A stretch of DNA of 64,000 nucleotides from Candidatus Lindowbacteria bacterium RIFCSPLOWO2_12_FULL_62_27 (GTDB taxonomy: Bacteria > Lindowbacteria > 2-12-FULL-62-27). The notes beneath the pieces were generated by a model. That model was not told the origin of the DNA. It was given only the letters and a program-made list of their open reading frames with translations, and ran no database searches. Position 1 is the first letter of the stretch, and each line of letters starts with the position of its first letter. The position numbers were made by a program, and so were the translations under genes. The stretch lies in the NCBI GenBank assembly GCA_001784175.1, contig MFPR01000028.1:131606-195605 (forward strand). Reading direction: 5' to 3'. Shown piece after piece: positions 8,103-14,366 of this stretch.

Positions 8103-8276
8103 TCATCGATCCGGCGCATTGTCCGTCCACTTCGCCTTTTTGGCGTCCACGAGCCGCATCGGTTCGATTCCCGCCTTGAGCGCCCCCATCACGATGCGCG
8201 CGCAGGCTGTGGCGTCCGACAGCGCGTTGTGATGGTTCAGCCGGATCCGGAATCTGCGGCATACATCGGGCAACTT
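8103..8276 (-). pseudogene. C-terminal remnant of DnaQ-like exonuclease, copy I
   Basis: Encodes LPDVCRRFRIRLNHHNALSD and then ATACARIVMGALKAG, the last conserved block of DEDDh exonucleases (His and Asp of the HHNALSDA motif). The upstream part of the gene is missing here. The frame breaks at 8276 where a DUF433/DUF5615 module begins; the gene's N-terminus reappears on the far side at 8888. This segment is also part of the ~600-bp duplication shared with 13329-13502. Confidence 0.7.
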
Positions 8277-8282
8277 GGAGAT

Positions 8283-8645
8283 TTAAGGCCATTCGATCAT
8301 TTTGCCGGAGTCCGGGTGAATGGGATTGACGCTCCAATATTTTTCAAAATGGCGCATATATTCTTTGGCCCGGGACTGTGGGATAGTCACGAGGACCACG
8401 GCGAGGTTCGAGGCCCGAAGCCGACCGGCGGCGGAGACGGCAAATCCTCTGTCCCGCGTCAAGAGAACCTGATATTTTTCACAGGCTTTTTCGACCAATT
8501 CGCCGTTGGTGATCTCATCCCACTTCTCCTGTCTGACGGTGGAGCAGGAGATGCCTTTGGCGCTGAGCCACTCCGCCAACCGGGCCGGCATATTGTGGTC
8601 AAGCAGCCAGTTTCGGATCGGGTTGGCTGAGTCGGTCGGCTGCAT
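8283..8645 (-). CDS. DUF5615 PIN-like toxin
   Basis: A 120-aa PIN-like protein: NWLLDHNMPARLAEWLSAKG, then EKYQVLLTRDRGFAVSAAGR, then NLAVVLVTIPQS. The Asp of LLDHN and of TRDRGF are the usual acidic positions in DUF5615. These proteins pair with DUF433 antitoxins, and the DUF433 gene lies directly upstream, overlapping the first 47 bases of this frame. The start may therefore be slightly later than the ATG at 8645. The module sits inside the broken exonuclease gene. Confidence 0.8.
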   Translation of the reverse strand: MQPTDSANPIRNWLLDHNMPARLAEWLSAKGISCSTVRQEKWDEITNGELVEKACEKYQVLLTRDRGFAVSAAGRLRASNLAVVLVTIPQSRAKEYMRHFEKYWSVNPIHPDSGKMIEWP

Positions 8646-8817
8646 ACTGTAGAATTTCGGGCAATGCTTCGGGCGGGAATCCTGGATAATCTTGAGCGAT
8701 TTCCGAAGCCGTCATGCCCTCGGAAATGCACTGTATGACAAAACTCACGCTAAGCCGAGTCCCATTGACCCGCGGCTGACCCCCCAAAATATCCGGATTC
8801 TGAACGATCCATTTCAT
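8599..8817 (-). CDS. DUF433 antitoxin
   Basis: A 72-aa protein, MKWIVQNPDILGGQPRVNGT and on through RLSVSFVIQCISEGMTASEI, the typical DUF433 sequence: beta hairpin GGxPxxxGTRL followed by a helix-turn-helix (MTASEIAQDYP). It is the DNA-binding antitoxin partner of DUF5615. The ATG at 8817 is chosen because it starts the domain exactly and because a -10 box (8824-8829) ends 6 bases before it. Leaderless translation is predicted. Confidence 0.85.
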   Translation of the reverse strand: MKWIVQNPDILGGQPRVNGTRLSVSFVIQCISEGMTASEIAQDYPGFPPEALPEILQYAADRLSQPDPKLAA

Positions 8818-8823
8818 GCCCAC

Positions 8824-8852
8824 AGTATACTGCGGCCCGGCGACGGAAGCAA
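8824..8852 (-). promoter_or_regulatory. Promoter of the DUF433/DUF5615 module
   Basis: Minus strand: TTGCTT (8847-8852), 17 bases, TATACT (8824-8829), then 6 bases to the ATG of DUF433. A near-consensus housekeeping promoter carried within the inserted module. Confidence 0.6.
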
Positions 8853-8887
8853 CCAGCAGGCGCGCGACCGTGTTCATCTCGAAGCCG

Positions 8888-9040
8888 ATGTTCCTTCCGA
8901 GCGATCTTCCCATTCTCCACGACCACCACCGCGCACGCGCTGTCACGGCCATGATCGGCCGTCTCAAAATCGATGGCGGCGAAGCGCGGGCGGCCGAGCT
9001 GATCCTCAGCCAGCGCGTTCATGGGATAGACAATTTTCAT
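8888..9040 (-). pseudogene. N-terminal remnant of DnaQ-like exonuclease, copy I
   Basis: Encodes GRPRFAAIDFETADHGRDSA and NGKIARKEHRL, the first exonuclease motif (FAAIDFETA, with DxE). The sequence leaves the family immediately after EHRL, where the DUF433/DUF5615 module starts. The C-terminal block is at 8103-8276. About 90 codons, including the AAHNASFD motif, are missing between them. Confidence 0.65.
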
Positions 9041-9122
9041 GGGGACGGAGATTGAAATTTGACATTCCGGGCCGTGCCCCATCTTTTGTGGCCGTTCTCC
9101 GAAAGATTACACCGTGAGAATC

Positions 9123-9551
9123 TCAAATCTCACCTCCGTCCCGGAATGAATTCGATAGACTAAGGTTTTCATCGTATTCGTTGCCGTCGACCGTTCGTCC
9201 AGCCTTAATGAACGGAAACAGATTTGTGGCGAAGACATCATCGAGATTCAGATGGTATGTCAACCCCAATAAAGCTTTTAGATAATAGTTGGTTTGCCTG
9301 GTCGGTGTATATCCTAAGATTTTACTCGGCTCGTTTCTGTATGCCTGTTTTCGTCGCATGTCGTCGGTTGACGTCCAATCTTGCAAGACAATCACAATCG
9401 GAGAATATTCATTGTGAGCAGATTTTGTGTATGGCGATACGAACTTTGAATCCCAAAATCCATTTCGGAAATAATGAAAATTAAAATACCGCCTGTCATC
9501 GGCATTTGGGGCATTTCTTCGTTTTCTCCCAATCGCCAAAATTTTCTTCAT
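9123..9551 (-). pseudogene. Truncated uracil-DNA-glycosylase-like protein
   Basis: A 142-codon frame encoding KFVSPYTKSAHNEYSPIVIV, LQDWTSTDDM, LGYTPTRQTNYYLKALLGLT and DVFATNLFPFIKAGR. This is the N-terminal half of a uracil-DNA-glycosylase-superfamily protein. The sequence stops matching after AGRTVDGNEYDEN and ends at 9123, so the second half (LVICLGK-type and HP motifs) is absent. It is more AT-rich than its neighbours. The frame continues upstream only through a tandem repeat, so 9551 is the likely start. Confidence 0.5.
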
Positions 9552-9554
9552 TAC

Positions 9555-9605
9555 GGGTACGGTGACGGGTACGGTGGGGTACGGTGTCAGGCATACGTTT
9601 ATTTG
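9555..9605. repeat. Tandem GGGTACGGTG repeats plus a 20-base dispersed repeat
   Basis: Three copies of GGGTACGGTG occur within 9555-9585. They run directly into GTCAGGCATACGTTTATTTG (9586-9605), which recurs at 7631-7650 with one mismatch. Such GTCAGGCA-type sequences often mark decayed mobile or duplicated segments. Nothing codes here. Confidence 0.6.
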
Positions 9606-9650
9606 TTTTCCAGGCTGGACTTTCACCGGATGGTCATCATCATCAACACG

Positions 9651-9896
9651 TCAGAGGCGACGGCGGGCGGTTTCCAGCGCCTGCAGGTGGTCGTCGTAGC
9701 TGATGGGCGCGGGGATGCCGAAGAGGGCCAGAAAATCGATGGTTTCGCTGAGGGACATGCCAAGGGTTTGGCTGAGGGTCGCGATCGAGGCGTTTCCTTC
9801 CCGGTGGGCGAGAAGCATCTTGAACTTCTGGCCATCGGTCATAAGTTCCGGCGCCATTCCGGATGTTTCCACGTCATCCTCTTCGCTATTCATCAA
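9651..9896 (-). CDS. UPF0175-like antitoxin (orphan)
   Basis: An 81-aa protein. The C-terminal half (ASIATLSQTLGMSLSETIDF and LALFGIPAPISYDD) is a helix-turn-helix typical of UPF0175 proteins, which act as antitoxins to PIN toxins. No PIN partner remains downstream, where a repeat tract begins. It starts 6 bases after the stop of the 65-aa gene upstream and is probably cotranscribed with it. Confidence 0.6.
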   Translation of the reverse strand: MMNSEEDDVETSGMAPELMTDGQKFKMLLAHREGNASIATLSQTLGMSLSETIDFLALFGIPAPISYDDHLQALETARRRL

Positions 9897-9902
9897 GGCG
9901 GG

Positions 9903-10100
9903 CTAGGCGACCTTGCGGGCGAGAAGTTCGCGGACGTCCGGGACCAAATGCTTGGGGATCTCCATCACCGCCGCATCCGCTCGTGAAAACGCGATATCGT
10001 CCTCCGCGGCGGCGGCTTCGTCACTTTGCGTTTCGTAGTGGCGCAGTACTTTCTTGACCCGTTGCTCATTCCATCCGGCCGGAAACTTATTTTTTCCCAT
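9903..10100 (-). CDS. Small antitoxin-like protein paired with DUF4258 toxin
   Basis: A 65-aa protein beginning MGKNKFPAGWNEQRVKKVLR, with a Glu/Asp-rich middle and a C-terminus IPKHLVPDVRELLARK. This matches the small partner that commonly follows DUF4258 toxins. The gene overlaps the end of the toxin frame by 14 bases, the usual toxin-first arrangement of that pair. Confidence 0.7.
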   Translation of the reverse strand: MGKNKFPAGWNEQRVKKVLRHYETQSDEAAAAEDDIAFSRADAAVMEIPKHLVPDVRELLARKVA

Positions 10101-10315
10101 ATCTTTTTTTCATCCTCCGCCTGAACGCTTTTAACGGCGCGTCCGTCAGTTGAAACGCCGTGATCACAAAAATGTGCTCGTCGGGTTCCGGGACGTAAAT
10201 CACCTTCAACAAGCGACCCGCCCCTGTCCTTGCAATAGCCACACGCGAGTCGTCCCGGGCGGTTCGGTCCTCGAATTTTCACTTGAATAATATCACATAA
10301 ATCAATTCGCGGCAA
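10087..10315 (-). pseudogene. DUF4258 toxin, frameshifted near its start
   Basis: From a TTG at 10315 the first frame reads LPRIDLCDIIQVK. One extra A just after that (near 10280) shifts the rest into FEDRTARDDSRVAIARTGAG, LLKVIYVPEPDEHIFVITAF and FRRRMKKRYGKK, the DUF4258 core. Neither frame alone encodes the whole ~75-residue protein. The lesion may be real or a base-call error. The downstream antitoxin frame is intact. Confidence 0.6.
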
Positions 10316-10330
10316 AAGCGAAAAGTTTGC

Positions 10331-10686
10331 TCACGTCACTTCCGGCCGTTTGACATCCACGAGGCGCGTCAGATCAAACCCCGCCTTGAGCGCCCTCATC
10401 ACAATCCGCGCGCAGTCCGTCGCGTCCGACAGCGCGTTGTGATGGTTCAGCCGGATCCGAATCTGCGGCACACATCGGGCAGCTTCGTCGGCCGGATGTC
10501 CCACGTGCGCCGGGCCAGTTTCACCGTGCAGAGAAACGGCTTGGCAGGCGTGCGGCGCCCGGCCATCTCACAGCACGCGCGCAGGACCGCCCGGTCGAAC
10601 GACGCGTTGTGCGCCGCGATGAAATCTATGTCCTTGATCAGCCCCTGTAAGTCCGTCCAGACATTCCCAAATGCCGGCTTGTGATG
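10331..10686 (-). pseudogene. DnaQ-like exonuclease remnant, copy II
   Basis: Starting just after an in-frame stop, it encodes KPAFGNVWTDLQGLIKDIDF, IAAHNASFDRAVLRACCEMA, KPFLCTVKLARRTWDIRPTK and LPDVCRRF. One missing C near 10459 then shifts the frame, and the rest (HHNALSDATDCARIVMRALK) lies in another frame. The N-terminal FAAIDFETA motif is absent. This is the copy that best preserves the middle of the gene. Confidence 0.7.
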
Positions 10687-10822
10687 TCAGTATTCACGAT
10701 CTGTGAAGGATGTGACCCCTCGCGCGAACCGGAACAAGAAACTGTAATACTGCGGTCTGCTACTGAAGACACTTTCGATCTCTGATCTTTCAAAGTTTCA
10801 ACCTACGGCCCCCATATCCTTA
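10687..10822. other. Short gap with no gene; shares a motif with 14350 and 20312
   Basis: No coding frame or hairpin is evident. The segment 10729-10800 weakly resembles 14295-14370 (GGAACA, a TACTGC stretch and GATCTTTCAAA in the same order). GATCTTTCAAA also occurs near 20312. Confidence 0.4.
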
Positions 10823-11152
10823 CTACGCCGCCGCGGTTGCCAAGCGTTGGTTCACAAGCCGCCAGAAAGTGGTTACGGATTTTGGCCGATCATCAAAGAA
10901 ATCTTCAAAAAAACCCGGATTGTTGAATGGGGGCGGATACGCGTAGCGCTCGCCATCGTCGCCTAATTCGGTGATCCAATTCGCCGGTTCACGTGTGTCA
11001 ATGATTTCAAAAAGGCGGGCTGGGTAAAGATATGGCCGGCCGTGATCGTTCAGGATCCGGTAATCGTCAGCCTCGATCCCGATGACCACATAGCGTTGCC
11101 CTGCCGTCAGGTCCGGGTATCGCCTGCTTTTGCGCCGTAGCCGAATAATCAT
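10823..11152 (-). CDS. Conserved hypothetical protein
   Basis: A 109-aa protein: MIIRLRRKSRRYPDLTAGQR, YVVIGIEADDYRILNDHGRP and GERYAYPPPFNNPGFFEDFF. The beta-rich start suggests a small SH3-like fold. I recall similar small conserved proteins but no function. Its ATG overlaps the stop of the upstream TPR-fragment gene (ATGA), so translation is probably coupled. Confidence 0.6.
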   Translation of the reverse strand: MIIRLRRKSRRYPDLTAGQRYVVIGIEADDYRILNDHGRPYLYPARLFEIIDTREPANWITELGDDGERYAYPPPFNNPGFFEDFFDDRPKSVTTFWRLVNQRLATAAA

Positions 11153-11385
11153 CGTCTGTTCACTCTCTTGCGCTTCCGTTCAACCCGGCTCATGCCGGGA
11201 TAGGGTTCGGGATGAGTTGGATCTGCGGACAGGGCCTGATGGAAAGATTTGACGGCCTGATCGATGCGGCCGGCCCGTAGGTGGATGCCGCCCTGCATGA
11301 GCGGGACGTAGCAGGCGAGGGTTGCGCGATAGTCAGCGGGGCGGCCACGTTTTTTCACGATGTCGTCAATTGTGTCTCCGGGCAT
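11149..11385 (-). CDS. Short TPR-like protein, paralogue of the C-terminus of the 804-aa TPR protein
   Basis: A 78-aa protein starting at an ATG with a clear GGAGGA site. The stretch CYVPLMQGGIHLRAGRIDQA and then VKSFHQALSADPTHPEPYPG aligns with CYTELLLGGIDLRAARPQSA and IRHFYNALAEDDLQPEPHRG of the protein encoded at 15261-17675. It is a single TPR-like hairpin followed by a very basic tail (RVERKRKRVNRR). It may be a derived fragment or a free-standing adaptor. Operon with the 109-aa gene. Confidence 0.55.
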   Translation of the reverse strand: MPGDTIDDIVKKRGRPADYRATLACYVPLMQGGIHLRAGRIDQAVKSFHQALSADPTHPEPYPGMSRVERKRKRVNRR

Positions 11386-11678
11386 TTTGTTCCTCCATTT
11401 GAGTCTGTCACCATCCTTTCGCTTGAGATTTATCTGAACGCATTCGTCAGCGTCAAGCGTTCCGGTTCGGGAACCGGATTCGAAACCGACCATTGAGGCT
11501 CGAAAAATCGAATTGCAAAGCCGTGAACGGAAACGTGCCCCTGCCCGAAATGCTCTTTCCGGGCACGTTCAGGTTCACGGGAGGTGGATTGATGACAGAC
11601 CCTCTCGCATGAGATAGTTCGCGGTATGCTCGAAATTGAATATGAAAAGGAATGTGCGCCGCAACGGAGGTGAATCGG
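11386..11678. other. Intergenic region between divergent operons, with a long inverted repeat
   Basis: Separates the minus-strand gene at 11385 from the plus-strand gene at 11679. The only structure I see is the inverted repeat at 11521-11580. Short frames here have no ribosome site or family resemblance. Confidence 0.4.
11521..11580. repeat. 19-base imperfect inverted repeat
   Basis: The left arm 11522-11540 (CGTGAACGGAAACGTGCCC) pairs with the right arm 11561-11579 at 16 of 19 positions, around a 20-base loop. No T tract follows on either strand, so a simple Rho-independent terminator is unlikely. It could be an operator or a miniature element. Confidence 0.55.
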
Positions 11679-11999
11679 ATGGCCGGAAAGAAACAGAAGT
11701 CGCAGGCGTGGATCGACGCTCGCAGGCGATTCCGCCTGACTCACGCCCAGGTGCAGATGGCTCGCGAGCTGGGGATGAATCCGGGCAAGCTCGGCAAATT
11801 GGACAACCACGACCAGGAACCGTGGAAGATGCCACTACCGCTGTACATTGAGCGCCTCTACTTGAAGCGGTTCGGCAGGGAACAACCGAATGTGGTTCTG
11901 TCGATCGAGGAGAAAGTCCGCCGCGCCGAGGAGAAGCAGGCCCTAAAGCGCGAGGCGAAGGCGCTGCGCCGGCAGACCGAGATGGAGGAGTGTAAGTGA
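11679..11999 (+). CDS. Conserved hypothetical protein with helix-turn-helix-like core
   Basis: A 106-aa protein. The stretch RFRLTHAQVQMARELGMNPG and KLGKLDNHDQEPWK belongs to a conserved small family I recognise from many environmental genomes. Its LTHAQVQMARELGMNP part looks like a helix-turn-helix. The C-terminus is a charged helix (EEKVRRAEEKQALKREAKAL). The ATG at 11679 has a GGAGGTG site. Its stop overlaps the GTG of the shikimate kinase by four bases. Confidence 0.65.
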   Translation: MAGKKQKSQAWIDARRRFRLTHAQVQMARELGMNPGKLGKLDNHDQEPWKMPLPLYIERLYLKRFGREQPNVVLSIEEKVRRAEEKQALKREAKALRRQTEMEECK

Positions 12000-12553
12000 A
12001 TCCAGTAAGACGGAAAATCCTTCTCGTCGGCGTGAGTTGCGTGGGCAAGACCACGATCGGCCGGCTGCTTGCCGGACGGCTTGGCCTGCCGTTTTTTGAC
12101 TTGGGGGAAGAAATCGAGCGGTATTTCGAAACATCCATTGAGCGGCTGCAATCCCGATTGCTGACCGGCTACTCGTACCGGAAGGAGACTGCCGTCGTCC
12201 TGAAACACATCCTTGCGGAGAACGACAACTGTGTGATCGCGCTTGCGCCAAGTGGCCTTCGGGACGCGTACCTGCGCGTGATCAAAACAGTGGACTGCGT
12301 CACCGTCGCCATTGATGACAAGCCCGAAAACATCCTGCAGAGGATCACCTTCTATGACATCGACTCCCGGCTGATCGAAAAGCGCCTGACCCCCAAGGAA
12401 AAGAATTTCTATCTAGAGGATATCAGAAAAGACATCAATTTCTTTAAACGATCCTACCGGCGGGCCGACCTGCACGCAGACATCAACGGTCTTGACGCGC
12501 AGGCCGGCGCAGAGAAGATTGCAGGGCTGTTGGCCCCTTTTGTCGAAAGATGA
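11996..12553 (+). CDS. Shikimate kinase-like protein
   Basis: A 185-aa P-loop kinase: Walker A GVSCVGKTTIG (Lys at ~18), then LPFFDLGEEIERYF, the DxD-like substrate region, and a later block where the family has its lid (KRLTPKEKNFYLEDIR). Shikimate kinase phosphorylates shikimate at O3 in chorismate synthesis. The usual GGG and RxxxY signatures are less clear, so a specialised SKI-family kinase is possible. It starts with GTG overlapping the previous stop. No other aromatic-pathway gene is nearby, which fits a stand-alone accessory copy. Confidence 0.75.
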   Translation: MNPVRRKILLVGVSCVGKTTIGRLLAGRLGLPFFDLGEEIERYFETSIERLQSRLLTGYSYRKETAVVLKHILAENDNCVIALAPSGLRDAYLRVIKTVDCVTVAIDDKPENILQRITFYDIDSRLIEKRLTPKEKNFYLEDIRKDINFFKRSYRRADLHADINGLDAQAGAEKIAGLLAPFVER

Positions 12554-12604
12554 CCCCGGCACTTCCGGAGTGTCAAAGGTATTTTTGCCTGGAAAGGGGA
12601 AGGC

Positions 12605-13009
12605 TCAGGTCAACCAATTTTCCGTTTTGAGTCCTGAAATGCGGGAGAAATGCCGGATGTTGCCGGTCACGAGAGTCAGGCGATGGAGGACGGCGGTGGC
12701 GCCGATCAGGCTGTCGGCAAGTCCGATGGGGATGCCGCGGTTGTCGAGCGAAGCCATGAGATCCGCGGCCGCCACGGCGACGGTCGAATCCACCGGAAGG
12801 CTCTGCATCTGAGAGATGATTTTCCTCTCGATTTTTTCGAATATCCCAGGAGGCGCCGCTTTGCGCTGCGAGCCGCGGCGAAGTTCCAGCAACGTCACCA
12901 CCGAAATGAAGCGCTCCGATTTCGACGTTGCCGCCATCCGGTCAACCAGGGACTGAGGCGTGTCGACACGAACGAGGGCGCTGACCGCATCGGTATCAAA
13001 CAGATACAT
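12605..13009 (-). CDS. vapC: VapC-type PIN-domain toxin
   Basis: A 134-aa PIN ribonuclease: MYLFDTDAVSALVR (first Asp), FISVVTLLELRRG (conserved Glu), then IPIGLADSLIGATAVLHRL and VTGNIRHFSRISGL (later acidic and N-R-F positions). VapC toxins cleave RNA and are held by a cognate antitoxin, here the Phd-like protein 6 bases upstream. This is the intact copy; a 37-codon remnant of a second copy is at 7670-7783. Confidence 0.88.
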   Translation of the reverse strand: MYLFDTDAVSALVRVDTPQSLVDRMAATSKSERFISVVTLLELRRGSQRKAAPPGIFEKIERKIISQMQSLPVDSTVAVAAADLMASLDNRGIPIGLADSLIGATAVLHRLTLVTGNIRHFSRISGLKTENWLT

Positions 13010-13015
13010 GAGGGC

Positions 13016-13264
13016 CTAAAAGCGCACGGCCCGCGTCTTGTCTTTGCGGCGGCCCGACACAATCGAATTCATCGTCCGAAAAAATGGATGCCCCGATGCC
13101 AGCCAGCCTTTCCAGTCCCTCGGCCATCGCTCATCTTCCGCCCGGATCAACTTAGCGACCGGCCGGCCGCGGCGCGTGATTAGAAATTCCTCGCGACCAT
13201 ACGCCACCCTTCCGAGTAGAGCCGACAACCGCTTCTTGGCCTCCGCTACGCTGATCGACACCAT
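13016..13264 (-). CDS. Phd/YefM-type antitoxin, copy 2
   Basis: An 82-aa antitoxin, identical to the copy at 7790-8038 except for three residues (Val to Ala, Pro to Ser, Pro to Thr). Same Phd core and same toxin-binding C-terminal half. It heads the intact pair with vapC. A GGAGGATGTGACC leader and the duplicated palindromic operator precede the ATG. Confidence 0.87.
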   Translation of the reverse strand: MVSISVAEAKKRLSALLGRVAYGREEFLITRRGRPVAKLIRAEDERWPRDWKGWLASGHPFFRTMNSIVSGRRKDKTRAVRF

Positions 13265-13280
13265 GGGTCACATCCTCCTT

Positions 13281-13326
13281 TATAGGTCATTATGACCATT
13301 ATAGGCCATATCTCCTGCGGCGTCAA
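13281..13326 (-). promoter_or_regulatory. Promoter and palindromic operator of antitoxin copy 2
   Basis: Minus strand: TTGACG (13321-13326), 17 bases, TATAAT (13298-13303), abutting the palindrome GGTCATAATGACC (13285-13297). Relative to copy 1 the -35 box has one better base, so this copy may be the stronger promoter. Confidence 0.7.
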
Positions 13327-13328
13327 AT

Positions 13329-13629
13329 TCATCGATCCGGCGCATTGTCCGTCCACTTCGCCTTTTTGGCGTCCACGAGGCGCATCGGATCGATTCCCGC
13401 CTTGACCGCCCTCATCACAATCCGCGCGCAGGCGGTGGCGTCCGACAGCGCGTTGTGATGCTGCAGCCGGATCAGGAATCTGCGGCACACATCGGGCAAC
13501 TTCGTCGGCCGGATGTCCCACGCGCGCCGGGCCAGTTTCACCGTGCAGAGAAACGGCTTGGCCGATGCGCGGCGGCCGGATCAGCCGATGCTCTGTTTTT
13601 GTTCTGAGCGTCATTGACACCGTGGTCAC
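13329..13629 (-). pseudogene. DnaQ-like exonuclease remnant, copy III, internally deleted
   Basis: The 3' part (13329-~13557) encodes KPFLCTVKLARRAWDIRPTK, LPDVCRRFLIRLQHHNALSD and ATACARIVMRAVKAG in one frame. The 5' part encodes EHRLIRPPR, a short piece of the N-terminal region, in another frame. The segment with the AAHNASFD motif is gone, so the gene is inactive. Confidence 0.65.
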
Positions 13630-13642
13630 AGTTGTGGATAAT
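13614..13642 (+). promoter_or_regulatory. Promoter of the ParE/RelE-like toxin-antitoxin pair
   Basis: TTGACA (13614-13619), 17 bases, GATAAT (13637-13642). This is one of the closest matches to consensus in the window. It points to the toxin-antitoxin pair at 13679-14262. GTG codons at 13649 and 13661 are in frame with the toxin, so its start is uncertain. Confidence 0.65.
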
Positions 13643-13678
13643 ATTTTTGTGGGACGGTCAGTGACACGCGACTATCAG

Positions 13679-13969
13679 ATGTCGGAAGATGCGAGAGCGC
13701 ATTGGAAATTCTTCGATGTATTTGCCCGGCAGATAATTCTGGATGGCGTCGATGAACAGTTGGTCGATGATGACCCTCTTCGCGAGACGTATCACAAGGG
13801 ACCGCTGAAACGGCCGGTCGGAGAGGCGAATCACAAGTTGGATATCCAAAAATGGCGCATTCTTTACAGCGTTGCAGTTGAAGAAACTCGGGTTATGTCG
13901 ACGATCTATGTGGTCGGTGAAAAAATTCGAGAGAAACTCCACGTCATGGGAAAGGAATATCAGACATGA
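13679..13969 (+). CDS. RelE/ParE-like toxin (tentative)
   Basis: A ~96-aa protein with WKFFDVFARQIILDGVDEQL, then KRPVGEANHKLDIQKWRILY and STIYVVGEKIREKLHVMGKE. A helical N-terminus followed by beta strands with a WRILY strand resembles the RelE/ParE fold, but the family match is not strong. The main support is context: its stop overlaps the ATG of a Phd/YefM antitoxin by four bases (ATGA). Toxin-first order is unusual for Phd/YefM systems but known. Confidence 0.55.
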   Translation: MSEDARAHWKFFDVFARQIILDGVDEQLVDDDPLRETYHKGPLKRPVGEANHKLDIQKWRILYSVAVEETRVMSTIYVVGEKIREKLHVMGKEYQT

Positions 13970-14262
13970 GGACAGCGACGATTCGGGACGTCAAACAAAA
14001 TTTAAGCCGCTATATCCGCAACATGGACAATCGCGCCATCGTCATAACGAAAAACGGAAAGCCGTGCGCCGGGTTGGTCAGACTGGAAAACAACGACTCG
14101 GATATTGACGACTTTCTCATGGCCAATGACAGAAAACTGGTCGAACTGGTACACAAAAGCGCGCGAAGCGGATTTGTATCGAGCGCGTCGCTCAAGCGGG
14201 AACTGGCCGCCGATCTGCGCCGCGCGCAACGCAATGACCGCAAACGCCGAATGTCGCAGTAA
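13966..14262 (+). CDS. Phd/YefM-type antitoxin
   Basis: A 98-aa protein: MRTATIRDVKQNLSRYIRNM, then AIVITKNGKPCAGLVRLENN. This is the Phd/YefM N-terminal DNA-binding fold. The C-terminal half is helical and basic (ELAADLRRAQRNDRKRR). It is not closely related to the two Phd copies at 7790 and 13016, so it belongs to an independent module. Start overlaps the toxin stop. Confidence 0.8.
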   Translation: MRTATIRDVKQNLSRYIRNMDNRAIVITKNGKPCAGLVRLENNDSDIDDFLMANDRKLVELVHKSARSGFVSSASLKRELAADLRRAQRNDRKRRMSQ

Positions 14263-14366
14263 ACTTTTCCTGATTCACGATTTCCCCACGCGGCCCGGAA
14301 CAGGAAACCGGAATTCGGCGTACTGCTGCTGATGATGGCGGTTTCGATCATCGATCTTTCAAATTT

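Noticed and set aside
11521-11580. Rho-independent terminator
   Set aside because: Good arms but no T tract on either side. It is listed as an inverted repeat only.
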